Source: Rhodothermus profundi (GTDB lineage: Bacteria; Bacteroidota; Rhodothermia; Rhodothermales; Rhodothermaceae). From it: a stretch of 64,000 nucleotides of DNA. Shown here one piece after another: positions 31,819-41,283 of this stretch. A program made the translations under genes and the position numbers. The number at the start of each line of letters is the position of its first letter. Within the stretch, counting starts at the first letter, position 1. The notes beneath the pieces were generated by a model. The model ran no database searches. It had not been told where the DNA came from and saw only the letters and a program-made list of their open reading frames with translations. The stretch lies in the NCBI RefSeq assembly GCF_900142415.1, contig NZ_FRAU01000004.1, positions 124,001 through 188,000 of the forward strand. The letters are read 5' to 3'.

Positions 31819-33045
31819 ATGGATTTTCCACCTTCACATGGCACTAACAGCCCGCTGCTTCGCACCTATCGGGAAGTGCTTACGCGTTTAGAAGCAGAAG
31901 CGCCCCCTTCCCCCGAGGTGCATCGCGCGCAATGCCAGTCCCTGCTGCAGCGGCTGGGCCCGGAGGATTCCGAAACAGTGCGGGTCCAATTCGTTCATGG
32001 AACGCCCGGCTTACTGGCCGCTCACACGCATTATTTCGATGGCTTTGCGCTGCTACTGGCGATTGCGCACGGCACCGCCGTGGCCGTCCGTCCCTCTCCG
32101 GATGCCACCAGTCGCCTGCTGCTGCCTTCCGACGAAACGCCCTGGACGTTGCCGTCCGGAGCGCCGGTGCCCCCGGACTGGCCTTTAGAGGTGTCGCTAA
32201 CGTTTTCCGTACTGCGCCATTTTCGTCCCGAGCAGGCTGTAGAGGTAGCTGTGTTTAGCTCTGTGCCTGCGTTTGCGCGGGAAGTGCAGCTAACCACGCT
32301 GGCCGTCGCGCTGGCGCAGGCACTGGAATCGCCGAATGCTTCCTCGGAGATAACGTCCGCCAAACTCCGAGCGCTGGCAGAAGTTATCGAACGCTGCACC
32401 GGCTTCCCGTTCAGCGTTGCCTACCTGTTGGCGGCTTCGGTGGCCCGGCCTCGAACGTTTGTGCTCATTGACACCGCCACGCTCGAACATCTTGAACTGG
32501 AAGGGCCGGCCCCCGAAGTACTACGCTGGCTGTTAATCAATGCGGGATGCACCCTGCTGCCTCCTCCCGAGCATCACCGCCGGCAACGCGCCCTGGCCCA
32601 GCAAATTGTTGAAATTCTACAACGCCGTGGATTTCGCGAACTGACGTCTCTGCGCGAGCTTGCCTACAATGATCTGCCGCGCGCTCAGGCCCTGTTGCCT
32701 CGCCGGCTACATCCAGTGCTGCGCTACCTGGTCTCCGAAAACCACCGCGTGCACCACCTGGTGGTAGCGATCCGGCAGCAAGACTGGCAAAAACTCGGTT
32801 CGCTGCTGCTTATGTCACATGCGGCGCTGCGACACGACTGGCTGGCCTCCTGCGCCGAAGCCGACCTGATCGTTGAAGTGGCCGAAACCATGAGTCTGGA
32901 GGGTATCTTCGGGGCCAGCATGAACGGCTACGGGAACGCTGTACTGGTAGCGGGCCGCCCGTTTCAGCTACCTGTCTACCTGGAACGTCTCAAGAAAACC
33001 TTTGAGGCCCAGTTCGGTCGCGCTCCAGAAGCACTGCTGCTCTGA
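31819..33045 (+). CDS. Galactokinase-like GHMP-fold protein lacking key kinase motifs
   Basis: A 408-residue protein that aligns by eye with galactokinase. VQFVHGTPGLLAAHTHYFDGFALLLAIAHG corresponds to the sugar-binding APGR-NLIGEHTDYNGG region but with HTH for HTD. The C-terminal YLVSENHRVHHLVVAIRQQDWQKLGSLLLMSHAALRHDW and GASMNGYGNAVLVAG match the ends of galactokinases. The ATP-binding GLSSSAA loop is missing; its place is taken by VPAFAREVQLTTLAVALAQAL. So it is probably not an active galactokinase and may be a pseudoenzyme or a sugar-binding regulator (inference). It lies alone in the fmt-moxR interval, 103 bases after fmt and 63 bases before the MoxR gene. Confidence 0.65.
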   Translation: MDFPPSHGTNSPLLRTYREVLTRLEAEAPPSPEVHRAQCQSLLQRLGPEDSETVRVQFVHGTPGLLAAHTHYFDGFALLLAIAHGTAVAVRPSPDATSRLLLPSDETPWTLPSGAPVPPDWPLEVSLTFSVLRHFRPEQAVEVAVFSSVPAFAREVQLTTLAVALAQALESPNASSEITSAKLRALAEVIERCTGFPFSVAYLLAASVARPRTFVLIDTATLEHLELEGPAPEVLRWLLINAGCTLLPPPEHHRRQRALAQQIVEILQRRGFRELTSLRELAYNDLPRAQALLPRRLHPVLRYLVSENHRVHHLVVAIRQQDWQKLGSLLLMSHAALRHDWLASCAEADLIVEVAETMSLEGIFGASMNGYGNAVLVAGRPFQLPVYLERLKKTFEAQFGRAPEALLL

Positions 33046-33108
33046 CGGGAACCCGCACGTTTGCCACGACTTCGATAGGGCTGAAGCTCAGGAAAACCCT
33101 TTCAACGC

Positions 33109-34104
33109 ATGCCTTCGTTCGATCTGGCGCGTGTAAATGCCCGCATTGAAGCAGACAGTGCTTTCCTAGATGCGCTGCGCACGGAGGTAGGCCGCGTCAT
33201 TGTGGGCCAGCGCTATCTCATCGATCGCCTGCTGATCGGCTTGCTCTGTGGTGGACATGTCCTGTTGGAGGGGGTGCCGGGACTGGCAAAAACGCTGACT
33301 GTTAGCACCCTGGCCCGCGCTTTGGGCGTTCAGTTCCAGCGCATCCAGTTTACTCCCGATCTACTGCCGGCCGATCTGCTGGGCACGCTTTACTTCAATC
33401 AGAAAGAAGGCACTTTCTCCATCCGGAAGGGCCCGATTTTCGCGAATTTGATTCTGGCCGATGAAATTAACCGAGCACCGGCCAAGGTGCAAAGCGCCCT
33501 GCTCGAATGCATGCAGGAGCGACAGGTAACCCTGGGCGACACCACGTTTCGGCTACCTGAACCGTTCCTGGTGCTGGCCACGCAGAATCCCATAGAGCAA
33601 GAGGGCACGTACCCGCTGCCTGAAGCCCAACTTGACCGCTTCATGCTTAAGCTCCACGTGGGCTATCCTTCCCGCGACGAAGAATTAGCCATCATGCGGC
33701 GCATGGCCCGCACGGATAATCTTCCGGCCGTGCGCACCGTCGCTACCGGTGCCGATATACTGCGAGCGCGCCAGGCGCTTAACGAACTGTATGTGGACGA
33801 GCGCATCGAGCAGTACATCGTGGACCTGGTTGTAGCTACCCGCATGCCCGAGACGTATGGTCTGGATGACATGCGTCCGTATCTGGAGTTTGGCGCCTCG
33901 CCTCGAGCTACCATTTACCTGAACCTCGCCGCACGGGCCCACGCGTTTCTGGAACACCGGCCCTATGTAACGCCCGACGATGTGCGCGCGGTAGCCCCCG
34001 ACGTGCTCCGCCACCGCCTGGTGCTCAGCTATGAAGCCGAAGCCGAAGCGGTTACCAGCGACATGCTGGTAGAGCGGCTGCTCGCCCATATTCCCGTACC
34101 CTGA
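33109..34104 (+). CDS. MoxR-family AAA+ ATPase
   Basis: A 331-residue ATPase with Walker A EGVPGLAKTLTVS, Walker B LILADEINRAPAKVQSALLECMQERQVT, sensor ATQNPIEQEGTYPLPEAQLDRF, and the C-terminal lid with ATRMPETYGLD and GASPRATIYLNLAARAHAF. MoxR ATPases act as chaperone-like assembly factors, normally with a DUF58 and von Willebrand A protein encoded next to them. None follows here: the next gene is hprK, 21 bases on. Its client is therefore unknown. Confidence 0.9.
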   Translation: MPSFDLARVNARIEADSAFLDALRTEVGRVIVGQRYLIDRLLIGLLCGGHVLLEGVPGLAKTLTVSTLARALGVQFQRIQFTPDLLPADLLGTLYFNQKEGTFSIRKGPIFANLILADEINRAPAKVQSALLECMQERQVTLGDTTFRLPEPFLVLATQNPIEQEGTYPLPEAQLDRFMLKLHVGYPSRDEELAIMRRMARTDNLPAVRTVATGADILRARQALNELYVDERIEQYIVDLVVATRMPETYGLDDMRPYLEFGASPRATIYLNLAARAHAFLEHRPYVTPDDVRAVAPDVLRHRLVLSYEAEAEAVTSDMLVERLLAHIPVP

Positions 34105-34125
34105 ACGCAACCGCCACGCCCAGCC

Positions 34126-35145
34126 ATGCCCTATCAACCGAACCGGATTTATCGCAAAGAGTCGATCACAGTTGCCTTTATGGTCGAGCAGCTCCAGAGG
34201 ACGGTTGGCCTTCCTGTGGAGCGCGTTAACCAGGTCGACGACACCCTGCGCCTGGTTGTTGAAAGTGAACTGAACCGTCCAGGCCTTGTTCTGGCCGGCT
34301 ACACCGAGCTATTTACGTACCAGCGCGTCCAGATTCTGGGCAACACGGAAAATCGCTACCTGCGCCACCTGCCGCCAGCGCAACGCCGGCAGGCTTTTCA
34401 GAACCTGCTGCAGTTTCCCATTCCGTGCATCTTTCTGACCGACAATAATGAACTGGAGCCCGAGCTGGTCCAGATGGCTACCGAAGCGGGCGTGCCCGTC
34501 TACCGCACGCCGGTGCCTTCGACACGATTCATGGCCCTGCTGCGCGACTTTCTAAACGATCAGTTTGCCCCTCAGATGACCGTCCACGGCTCGCTGGTGG
34601 ACGTCTACGGGATCGGGCTGCTTTTGATCGGCAAACCGGGCATTGGCAAAAGCGAAGTCGCCCTCGACCTGGTCGAGCGCGGCCATCGCCTGGTAGCCGA
34701 CGATGTGGTGATTGTCACGCGTAAGGAAGAAACCGTCCTGATGGGCACCGGGACCGACCTGGTGCAGCACTTCATGGAGGTGCGCGGCTTAGGGCTGATT
34801 GACGTGCGCGCTATGTTTGGCGTGCGCGCTATTCGCTTCCAGAAACGCATCGAAGTCGTGGTCAAAATGGAACTGTGGGACCCGGAGGAAGAGTACACGC
34901 GCCTGGGCATGGTTGAAGAGACCTATCGGCTGCTCGACGTAGAACTTCCCATGGTAAAAGTCCCCATCACGCCCGGCAAAAACATCACGGTGCTCTGCGA
35001 AGTCATTGCCATGAACCACCTGCTGCGCCACTACGGGTACGATCCGGCCGAAGTGTTTGCGCAGCGCCTGAGCGAGCGTATCCGCCAGAAAGCTTCTTCC
35101 GTTCCCTTAAGAGGCACCGAATATTTTGAGCAGGATTACGAATAA
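34126..35145 (+). CDS. hprK: HPr kinase/phosphorylase-like protein
   Basis: A 339-residue protein. The N-terminal domain runs to about residue 140. The kinase domain has the conserved His in MTVHGSLVDVYGIGLLL, the P-loop IGKPGIGKSEVALDLVERGHRLVADD and the signature EVRGLGLIDVRAMFG, all intact. In Firmicutes it phosphorylates Ser46 of HPr to control carbon use. In bacteria without a full sugar PTS its substrate can differ, and no ptsH is in the window. It starts 21 bases after the MoxR gene and is probably co-transcribed with it. An AT-rich gap with a promoter follows. Confidence 0.92.
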   Translation: MPYQPNRIYRKESITVAFMVEQLQRTVGLPVERVNQVDDTLRLVVESELNRPGLVLAGYTELFTYQRVQILGNTENRYLRHLPPAQRRQAFQNLLQFPIPCIFLTDNNELEPELVQMATEAGVPVYRTPVPSTRFMALLRDFLNDQFAPQMTVHGSLVDVYGIGLLLIGKPGIGKSEVALDLVERGHRLVADDVVIVTRKEETVLMGTGTDLVQHFMEVRGLGLIDVRAMFGVRAIRFQKRIEVVVKMELWDPEEEYTRLGMVEETYRLLDVELPMVKVPITPGKNITVLCEVIAMNHLLRHYGYDPAEVFAQRLSERIRQKASSVPLRGTEYFEQDYE

Positions 35146-35200
35146 GCCGTTGGCGCGTAAAAAAGAAACCAGAATTACCATGTAGTCCAATTTCTTTCTG

Positions 35201-35229
35201 TTGACACAGTCTGAGTCTCCATGTATTTT
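35201..35229 (+). promoter_or_regulatory. Candidate promoter of the M23 peptidase gene
   Basis: TTGACA (35201-35206) and TATTTT (35224-35229) are spaced by exactly 17 bases in the AT-rich 218-base gap after hprK, about 135 bases before the peptidase start. The leader in between has no clear structure. Confidence 0.5.
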
Positions 35230-35363
35230 CTGATGCGTTTTTAATCAAGATGAGGGGCCCCACCATTTTTATTTGTGCATGCATTGAAGATTTTGCTGCA
35301 AGGCACGATTTTTTAAAGAAGGAAGCTACGTGTGAAATTTGAGTGCATGGAAGGGGTGGTATC

Positions 35364-36335
35364 ATGCCGAAGAACCGGTACTACTATTTCGATCACACCA
35401 CATGCTCCTTTGTAGAGGTACGCCCGCATCCACTGCGGCGTTTGTTGCTGTTTGCGAGCGTTGCCGTCTTTTTGCTTGGAGCAGGGGCGCTGCTTTTCTG
35501 GTACGCTACGGGTCGCCTTGCCACCCCACGGGAACTGGCGCTGGAAGCTGAAAACGAGGCGCTACGGGCGCAGTTGAGTCGCCTGAGTCAGAAGTTAGAC
35601 CAGTTTGCCGTCCGCCTGAACGAGCTGGCCGCCCACGACCAATCGCTTTACCGAACCCTGCTGGAAGCGGAACCTATCTCAGAGGATATATGGCAGGTAG
35701 GCGTAGGAGGCACCGACACCTACGCTGAATTTGACCGCTTCAGCAAACCAACCGCTACCCTTCTGCGAGAGACCTCGCAGAAACTTGATGCCCTGGAACG
35801 CAAAATTGCGTTGCAGAATGCTAGCTACCGGGAGCTTGTGAAGCTCGTAGAAGCCCGAGAGAGCTGGCGCCGCCAGATGCCGGCTTTGCTACCAGCCGAC
35901 GGAGTCATCGTATCGGGCTTCGGCATGCGCCTGCATCCCATCCTGCGCGTGCGCAAAATGCATGAAGGCATTGATATCCTGCTTCCCTATGGATCGCCGG
36001 TCTACGCGCCCGGCGATGGCATTGTGTATAAAACCGGCCGCAGCGCAGGCTATGGCCTTTACATCATTCTGGAGCATCCCGCCACAGGTTACCGCACACT
36101 CTACGGCCACCTGTCCAAAATCCTGGTGCGGCGCGGGCAGAAAGTCAAACGCGGCGATCTTATCGCTCATAGTGGCAACTCCGGACGCTCAACAGGCCCC
36201 CATCTTCACTACGAAGTACGGGATGCGCGGGGACGTGCGCTCAATCCTCTGCAATTCGTCGCCCCCAGCATGACTCCCCAGCAGTACCAGCAACTGTTGG
36301 AAGCCGCCGAAAACTCCAAGATTTCACTGGACTAA
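35364..36335 (+). CDS. M23-family metallopeptidase with membrane anchor and coiled coil
   Basis: A 323-residue protein. The opening MPKNRYYYFDHTTCSFVEV is a conserved N-terminus in Bacteroidota M23 proteins. One membrane helix follows (LLLFASVAVFLLGAGALLFWY), then a coiled coil (ELALEAENEALRAQLSRLSQ) and the LytM/M23 domain. Zinc ligands are in GMRLHPILRVRKMHEGIDI (His and Asp) and in TGPHLHYEVR (HxH), so the site looks complete. It should cut cell-wall peptides in the periplasm or activate an amidase. ATG 35364 has GGAAGGGGTGG upstream; the in-frame GTG seven codons earlier is less likely. Confidence 0.9.
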   Translation: MPKNRYYYFDHTTCSFVEVRPHPLRRLLLFASVAVFLLGAGALLFWYATGRLATPRELALEAENEALRAQLSRLSQKLDQFAVRLNELAAHDQSLYRTLLEAEPISEDIWQVGVGGTDTYAEFDRFSKPTATLLRETSQKLDALERKIALQNASYRELVKLVEARESWRRQMPALLPADGVIVSGFGMRLHPILRVRKMHEGIDILLPYGSPVYAPGDGIVYKTGRSAGYGLYIILEHPATGYRTLYGHLSKILVRRGQKVKRGDLIAHSGNSGRSTGPHLHYEVRDARGRALNPLQFVAPSMTPQQYQQLLEAAENSKISLD

Positions 36336-36505
36336 AAATTCTTTTCTCTCGCCATCGAACGGGAACTCTTATCCCCTTTCGCCGATAGGGAAAAAAGCCG
36401 ATATAAAGAAAGCAACCTCTTGCTTTTTTCAGGCCGGTGTGCTATCGTGCCGGCCCATGATGGGGAACGAAAAGCCATTGTGTCAACCAAACCTGTGTGC
36501 CGACG

Positions 36506-36727
36506 ATGGGGTACTGGACACTCGAGCTGGCCTCCTACCTGGAGGATGCCCCCTGGCCAGCCACCCGTGACGAGTTGATCGACTATGCAGAGCGCACGGG
36601 TGCGCCGATCGAGGTGATCGAAAACCTCAAGGAACTGGAGGACGACGGGGAGCCCTACGAGAGCATTGAGGAAATATGGCCGGACTATCCTACGGCCGAC
36701 GACGACTTCTACTACGAAGAAGAATAA
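36506..36727 (+). CDS. DUF2795-like small acidic protein
   Basis: A 73-residue acidic protein. The stretch ELASYLEDAPWPATRDELIDYAERTGAPIEVIENL matches the DUF2795 pattern of a short helical domain (YLEGA-PASKEEL-A-GAPEEV). The tail DDDFYYEEE is strongly acidic. The function is unknown; it is soluble. ATG 36506 is preferred to the GTG three codons before, though neither has a good ribosome site. Its last 52 bases overlap the start of the Omp85 gene in another frame. Confidence 0.7.
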   Translation: MGYWTLELASYLEDAPWPATRDELIDYAERTGAPIEVIENLKELEDDGEPYESIEEIWPDYPTADDDFYYEEE

Positions 36728-39192
36728 GCCGAGCATCTGATCTGGTCGGCCGTCCGGCCACTCCCCGTCTCTTAAAGGGATGGCTACTCTGGTTGATCGG
36801 CTGGGGGCTGCTGGGTGGGCTTCCGGTGCGGGGGCAGACCCAGCAGCAATTTTTTTCTGCGCCGTGGCTGGTACGCGAAGTGCGCCTGGAAGGCAACCGT
36901 TCTTTCTCTGACGAAACCCTTCGTCCTTATCTCCACACCACGGCCAACCGGCGCTTTCTGGGAATTCCTGGCTTTACCTGGTGGCTGTGGCTCTATCAAC
37001 TGGGCGCTTCCGGCAAGCTGGGTGGCCTGCTGAGCCGGGCGCTGATGGCCAGCGGCGAACCGCCTGCCTATTACGAGCCGGCAGTGGTACAGGCCGACGT
37101 AGAACGGCTTACGCTGTTCTACCGCCAGGAAGGGTTTCCCAAAGCCCGAATAGAAGCCCGGCTGGACACCCTGCGCCCCGGCTACCTGCGCGTAACCTTT
37201 CATATCAACGAAGGCCCCCCGACCTACCTGCGACTCATTCGGTATGAAGGACTCGAGCCACTCCCTCCCGCCTTGCAACAAGCCCTGATCCGCGGCGCTC
37301 TGCTGCGCCACACTCCGCCGGCAGACTCGGCCCTGCTGTTGCAGGCCCGCAATCAGCGCTACTCGGAACTCACCCTGCTCGAAGAGCGCCAGCGGCTCAT
37401 GGAATTCCTGTGGAACGCAGGCTATGCCGCCGTTACGCGCGACTCAATCCGGGCCATTGTCATTCCCGCACGCCCCGACTCCTTTGACCTGATCTTTCAG
37501 ATTCATCCCGGCCCCCGCTTTCGCTTTGGCGACGTGCATGCTGAGGTCGATGGCCCGGAACCTGACGCTTTTTTCCAACGCGATACGCTCTGGCTGGAAG
37601 CGGCCGCCGACACGTTGCAGCCCGGCCAGCTCGTAGTCACCCGCCGCCAGGAACGCCACCTCAGCCCCTCCTTCCTAGCCCGCATGCTGCGCTTTCGACC
37701 AGGCGACTGGTACAACCGCTCGCGCCTGCTAAACTTCCGACGTCGCCTGGAAGCTACCGGCCTGTTTTCCTACGTGCGCATCGAACCAGGCTGGCGCGAC
37801 ACCATCCGCGTAACAGGCGAGACAGCCCCGCGCCTCCCCCATCGACTCGTGCTAAGCACTCGGCCCCGCCACCGCATGCGACTGGAAACCTTTATGCTGC
37901 AGCGTAATGGCCTGCTCACCGGTAGCGAAAACGAACTGGGAACCGGCATAGCCCTCACCTATGAAAACGCTAACCTGCTGGGCCGCGCCGAAACGTTCAG
38001 CCTGCGCACCTCTGGCTCCATCTCTGGCAACTTTGAAGAAGGCCTGCTGACTTCAGCCCAGCTCGAAATCACCGCCTCCCTGGTCTATCCTTATGCCATC
38101 CGTCCTTTCGGCGTGCTCGAGCGCTGGCTCCAACTTTACGACGCCCGCACACGCCTATCGCTCAGCTTGCTCACGGCCCGCCGCGACATACTTCGCCTGG
38201 TCATCCGAGGACGCGGCACCGCCCGCTTTCGTCTCGAATTGCAACATACCCCCACGCTTACCTCGTTCGTAGACCTGCTTGACCTGAGCTTGAGCAATCC
38301 AGACACCCTGACCGGCTTCCGCGCCGCCTTCCTCGACGAAGTGCTGCGCCCCATTGAAGATCCTGTGCAGCGCGCCCAGATCCTTGACGACTACACCGTG
38401 CCCCAGATCAACGACGTCGTGCGCTACACGCTGCAAGCTGCCCGCTTCAACCCGTTGCGCCGCGAACGCGGCTACGCCCATGAACTGTCGATCGAAGCAG
38501 GCGGCCTGCTGTCTGACCTGCTGGACCGTTTTGTATTCAGCCCGGGCCAACACGAAGGCACCCTGCCCGGCCTTCCTCTATTCCGAAGCGGTCCAACAGG
38601 CAACCGACTGCTCTACCGCCCGTACCTGCGCCTCAGCGTAGATATGCGCCGGTACCGCCCTCTCCGTCCAGGCACCGTAGTAGCCGGCAAGCTGCAGGTT
38701 GGCCTCGCTCATCCGGTCGGTATACCCGACGTCATTCCTTTCGACCGACGCTTCTACAGCGGCGGTGCTACCAGCGTCCGCGGATGGCCCCTACGAGGAC
38801 TGGGACCGGGCCGTCTGCAATTGATGGAAAACGTGGACGGCGCCAATCTGCTGGGCGGCGAAATCAAACTGGAAGCCAGCCTGGAACTGCGCCACCGACT
38901 GCTGCGACGCGTACTGGCCGCCGACTGGATCGGGACGCTTTTCACCGACGTAGGAAATGTATGGTTTGGCCCCCGCAATCCAGGCGCCAAAGCCGGGCAT
39001 TTTCGCCTTAACCGCTTTCTTCAAGAGCTGGGGTGGGGCGGAGGAATAGGCTTGCGATTGGCCTGGGAATATCTCATTCTTCGATTAGATGTGGCCTATC
39101 GGCTGCACGACCCGGCCCGTCCGGCAGCCGGTCTTCTGCCTGACGGCCTGCACCGCCCAACACTCCACTTTGGCATTGGCCACGCTTTCTAA
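36676..39192 (+). CDS. BamA/TamA (Omp85)-family outer-membrane protein
   Basis: An 838-residue protein. After a signal-like segment (LLKGWLLWLIGWGLLGGLPVRGQ, residues about 33-54) come POTRA-like repeats, for example WLVREVRLEGNRSFSDETL and YLRVTFHINEGPPTYLRLIRYEG. The barrel has the Omp85 signature FYSGGATSVRGWPLRGLGPG and ends in GIGHAF, a usual C-terminal Phe. It assembles outer-membrane proteins or moves cargo across the outer membrane; it may be the TamA/TamL-like paralogue rather than the essential BamA, since no skp or other bam genes are near. ATG 36676 is used because GAGGAA lies just before it, giving a 52-base overlap with the upstream gene. The n-region is long and Arg-rich. Confidence 0.85.
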   Translation: MAGLSYGRRRLLLRRRISRASDLVGRPATPRLLKGWLLWLIGWGLLGGLPVRGQTQQQFFSAPWLVREVRLEGNRSFSDETLRPYLHTTANRRFLGIPGFTWWLWLYQLGASGKLGGLLSRALMASGEPPAYYEPAVVQADVERLTLFYRQEGFPKARIEARLDTLRPGYLRVTFHINEGPPTYLRLIRYEGLEPLPPALQQALIRGALLRHTPPADSALLLQARNQRYSELTLLEERQRLMEFLWNAGYAAVTRDSIRAIVIPARPDSFDLIFQIHPGPRFRFGDVHAEVDGPEPDAFFQRDTLWLEAAADTLQPGQLVVTRRQERHLSPSFLARMLRFRPGDWYNRSRLLNFRRRLEATGLFSYVRIEPGWRDTIRVTGETAPRLPHRLVLSTRPRHRMRLETFMLQRNGLLTGSENELGTGIALTYENANLLGRAETFSLRTSGSISGNFEEGLLTSAQLEITASLVYPYAIRPFGVLERWLQLYDARTRLSLSLLTARRDILRLVIRGRGTARFRLELQHTPTLTSFVDLLDLSLSNPDTLTGFRAAFLDEVLRPIEDPVQRAQILDDYTVPQINDVVRYTLQAARFNPLRRERGYAHELSIEAGGLLSDLLDRFVFSPGQHEGTLPGLPLFRSGPTGNRLLYRPYLRLSVDMRRYRPLRPGTVVAGKLQVGLAHPVGIPDVIPFDRRFYSGGATSVRGWPLRGLGPGRLQLMENVDGANLLGGEIKLEASLELRHRLLRRVLAADWIGTLFTDVGNVWFGPRNPGAKAGHFRLNRFLQELGWGGGIGLRLAWEYLILRLDVAYRLHDPARPAAGLLPDGLHRPTLHFGIGHAF

Positions 39193-39206
39193 ACTATCCG
39201 AAAATC

Positions 39207-39806
39207 ATGCACACGCTCTGGCACACCCTGCAACACGCCTACCAGCGCCTGTTTCAGGCGCAGGAGGACGCTCACACCCGCGAGCTGCTGCACATCCTGC
39301 GCCACGTTCCCATCTTTCAACATCTGCCGCGACGCACCTTGCGCACCCTGCTACCCTACCTGCATGCCCGCACCTATCGCCGCCACGAAGTACTCTACTT
39401 TGAAGGTGACCCCGGACTGGGGCTATACATTATCACCCGGGGCACCGTACGTCTGCTCACCGAAAACGAACACGGCCAACTCGAAGAGCTCACGCGCCTG
39501 AGCGAATACGACACCTGCGGCCATCTGGCATTGCTGGGGGAATTTCGCCGACTGGAAACAGCCCAGGCGGCTACCGAAGTGCAGGTGCTGGGCTTCTTCC
39601 GCCCGGACCTCAAGTTGCTACTCCGACGCCACCCGACCGCCGGTGCTGCCATTCTGCAGGCTGTAGCCCGCTACGTGGCCGCTCGCCAGGTAGAACTGGT
39701 TGGCCTGCTGGAGCAGTGCGCCAATCGCCGCCAGGCACTTATCTGGCTCCAGGAAGCAGGCCGCCGCGCCGAACACCGCCTGCCTTCGCTGCTCTCTGAA
39801 CGGTAA
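39207..39806 (+). CDS. Cyclic-nucleotide-binding-domain protein without DNA-binding domain
   Basis: A 199-residue protein. Residues about 30-150 form one cNMP-binding fold: LRHVPIFQHLPRRTLRTLLPYLHARTYRRHEVLYFEGDPGLGLYIITRGTVRLLTENEHG. The phosphate-binding cassette (usually GELALL-x-x-x-R) appears as GHLALLGEFRRLETAQA, with Gly-His for Gly-Glu, so cyclic-nucleotide binding may be lost. No helix-turn-helix follows, unlike Crp/Fnr regulators; the C-terminal 50 residues are helical. It starts 14 bases after the Omp85 gene and is probably in the same transcript. The function is unknown. Confidence 0.8.
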   Translation: MHTLWHTLQHAYQRLFQAQEDAHTRELLHILRHVPIFQHLPRRTLRTLLPYLHARTYRRHEVLYFEGDPGLGLYIITRGTVRLLTENEHGQLEELTRLSEYDTCGHLALLGEFRRLETAQAATEVQVLGFFRPDLKLLLRRHPTAGAAILQAVARYVAARQVELVGLLEQCANRRQALIWLQEAGRRAEHRLPSLLSER

Positions 39807-39870
39807 CGGCCGAACCCTTTCGCCTGCTCCGGGGTTTGTTGAGCCCGACCACTGACCCACACGGAGCACC

Positions 39871-41271
39871 GTGCTGAAAAAAGGCGCTGAGCTGGAACTG
39901 ATCGTCGAAAAATTCGCAGACCGCGGGAAGTCCCTTACCCGCGTCGATGGGTATGTGCTCTTCATTGAAGGGGGCGTACCCGGCGACCGCGTGCGCGTGC
40001 GCATCACCAGACGCAAGAAAAACTACGCCGAAAGTCGCATCATCGAACTACTCGAGCCAAGCCCTCTGCGCACCAAGCCCCGCTGCCGGTATTTTGGCAC
40101 CTGCGGGGGCTGCAAATGGCAGCACGTGCGCTATGAAGCCCAGCTCGAAGCCAAGCGCCAGAGCGTTTATGAAGCGCTTGTCCATCACGGCGGCTTCGAA
40201 GACGTTGAAGTGCGCCCTACCCTGCCTTCTCCTCGCCTTTACGGCTATCGCAACAAAATGGAATTTTCCTTCAGCGCCGACCGCTGGCTGACCCCTGAAG
40301 AAATCGCCAGTGGCCAACCGCTCGATCGCCACTTTGCCGTAGGACTACACGTACCAGGCAACTTTTACAAAGTGATCGACCTGGAGGAATGTCACCTGCC
40401 TGCCCCTATTACAGTGCACCTGCTCAATGCGCTCCGCTCGTTCTTCAAAGCCAGAGGCTGGGAGCCCTGGGACATTCGACGGCATGAAGGCTACCTGCGC
40501 CACCTGGTCATCCGCACCGGCACGCGCACTGGTGAAGTTATGGTCAACCTCGTAACCAGTCGCTACGACGAGGCCCGCATGGCCGAGCTGAGCGCTTTTC
40601 TGCAGCAGCACGTTCCCGAAGTTACGACGCTGGTCAACACCATCAACTCGCGTCCGGCACAGATCTCCTACGGCGAAGCCACCTACACGATCTTCGGCCC
40701 CGGCGTCATCCACGACTGCATTGGCCCGTTTCGGTTTGAAATTGCTCCCGATGCTTTCTTCCAGACCAACACGGAACAGGCCGAGCGACTCTACGAAGTC
40801 GCTTGCGAGCTGGCTGCCCTGCGCCCGGACGATCTGGTCTACGACCTGTACTGTGGCACCGGCACCATTTCTATCTTTGTGGCTCCCCACGTGCGCCATG
40901 TGGTCGGGGTGGAACTGGTCGCATCGGCCGTCGAAAACGCCCGGGCCAACGCAGCCGCTAACGGCATCACCAACTGCACGTTTGTAGCAGGGGATCTGCT
41001 CCAGGTGCTCACTCCCGCTTTTGTGCGCACGCATGGTCAGCCGGACGTGGTCATCGTTGATCCGCCCCGCGCCGGCATGCATCCAAAGGTGGTGCGTCGC
41101 ATCGCGCAGTTGCGTCCACAACGGCTGGTCTACGTAAGCTGCAACCCGCAGACCCAGGCGCGTGATCTGAAGCTGCTCCGCGCGCACTATCAGATCGAGG
41201 CGGTGCAGCCTGTCGATCTGTTTCCGCATACCGATCATGTGGAATGCGTCATTGCCCTGCGAGCTCGTTAA
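39871..41271 (+). CDS. rlmD: 23S rRNA (uracil-5-)-methyltransferase RlmD/RumA-like
   Basis: A 466-residue TrmA-family methyltransferase. A TRAM domain (residues 1-60; LELIVEKFADRGKSLTRVDGYVLFIEGGVPGDRV) leads to the iron-sulfur cysteines CRYFGTCGGCKWQH. The SAM domain has LVYDLYCGTGTISIFVA, and the catalytic cysteine lies in VYVSCNPQTQARDL. It forms 5-methyluridine in rRNA, though RumA-like paralogues differ in target site. It starts at GTG 39871, with ACGGAGCACC just before. The stop is 12 bases before the epimerase gene. Confidence 0.88.
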   Translation: MLKKGAELELIVEKFADRGKSLTRVDGYVLFIEGGVPGDRVRVRITRRKKNYAESRIIELLEPSPLRTKPRCRYFGTCGGCKWQHVRYEAQLEAKRQSVYEALVHHGGFEDVEVRPTLPSPRLYGYRNKMEFSFSADRWLTPEEIASGQPLDRHFAVGLHVPGNFYKVIDLEECHLPAPITVHLLNALRSFFKARGWEPWDIRRHEGYLRHLVIRTGTRTGEVMVNLVTSRYDEARMAELSAFLQQHVPEVTTLVNTINSRPAQISYGEATYTIFGPGVIHDCIGPFRFEIAPDAFFQTNTEQAERLYEVACELAALRPDDLVYDLYCGTGTISIFVAPHVRHVVGVELVASAVENARANAAANGITNCTFVAGDLLQVLTPAFVRTHGQPDVVIVDPPRAGMHPKVVRRIAQLRPQRLVYVSCNPQTQARDLKLLRAHYQIEAVQPVDLFPHTDHVECVIALRAR

Positions 41272-41283
41272 TCCTGAAGTGCT

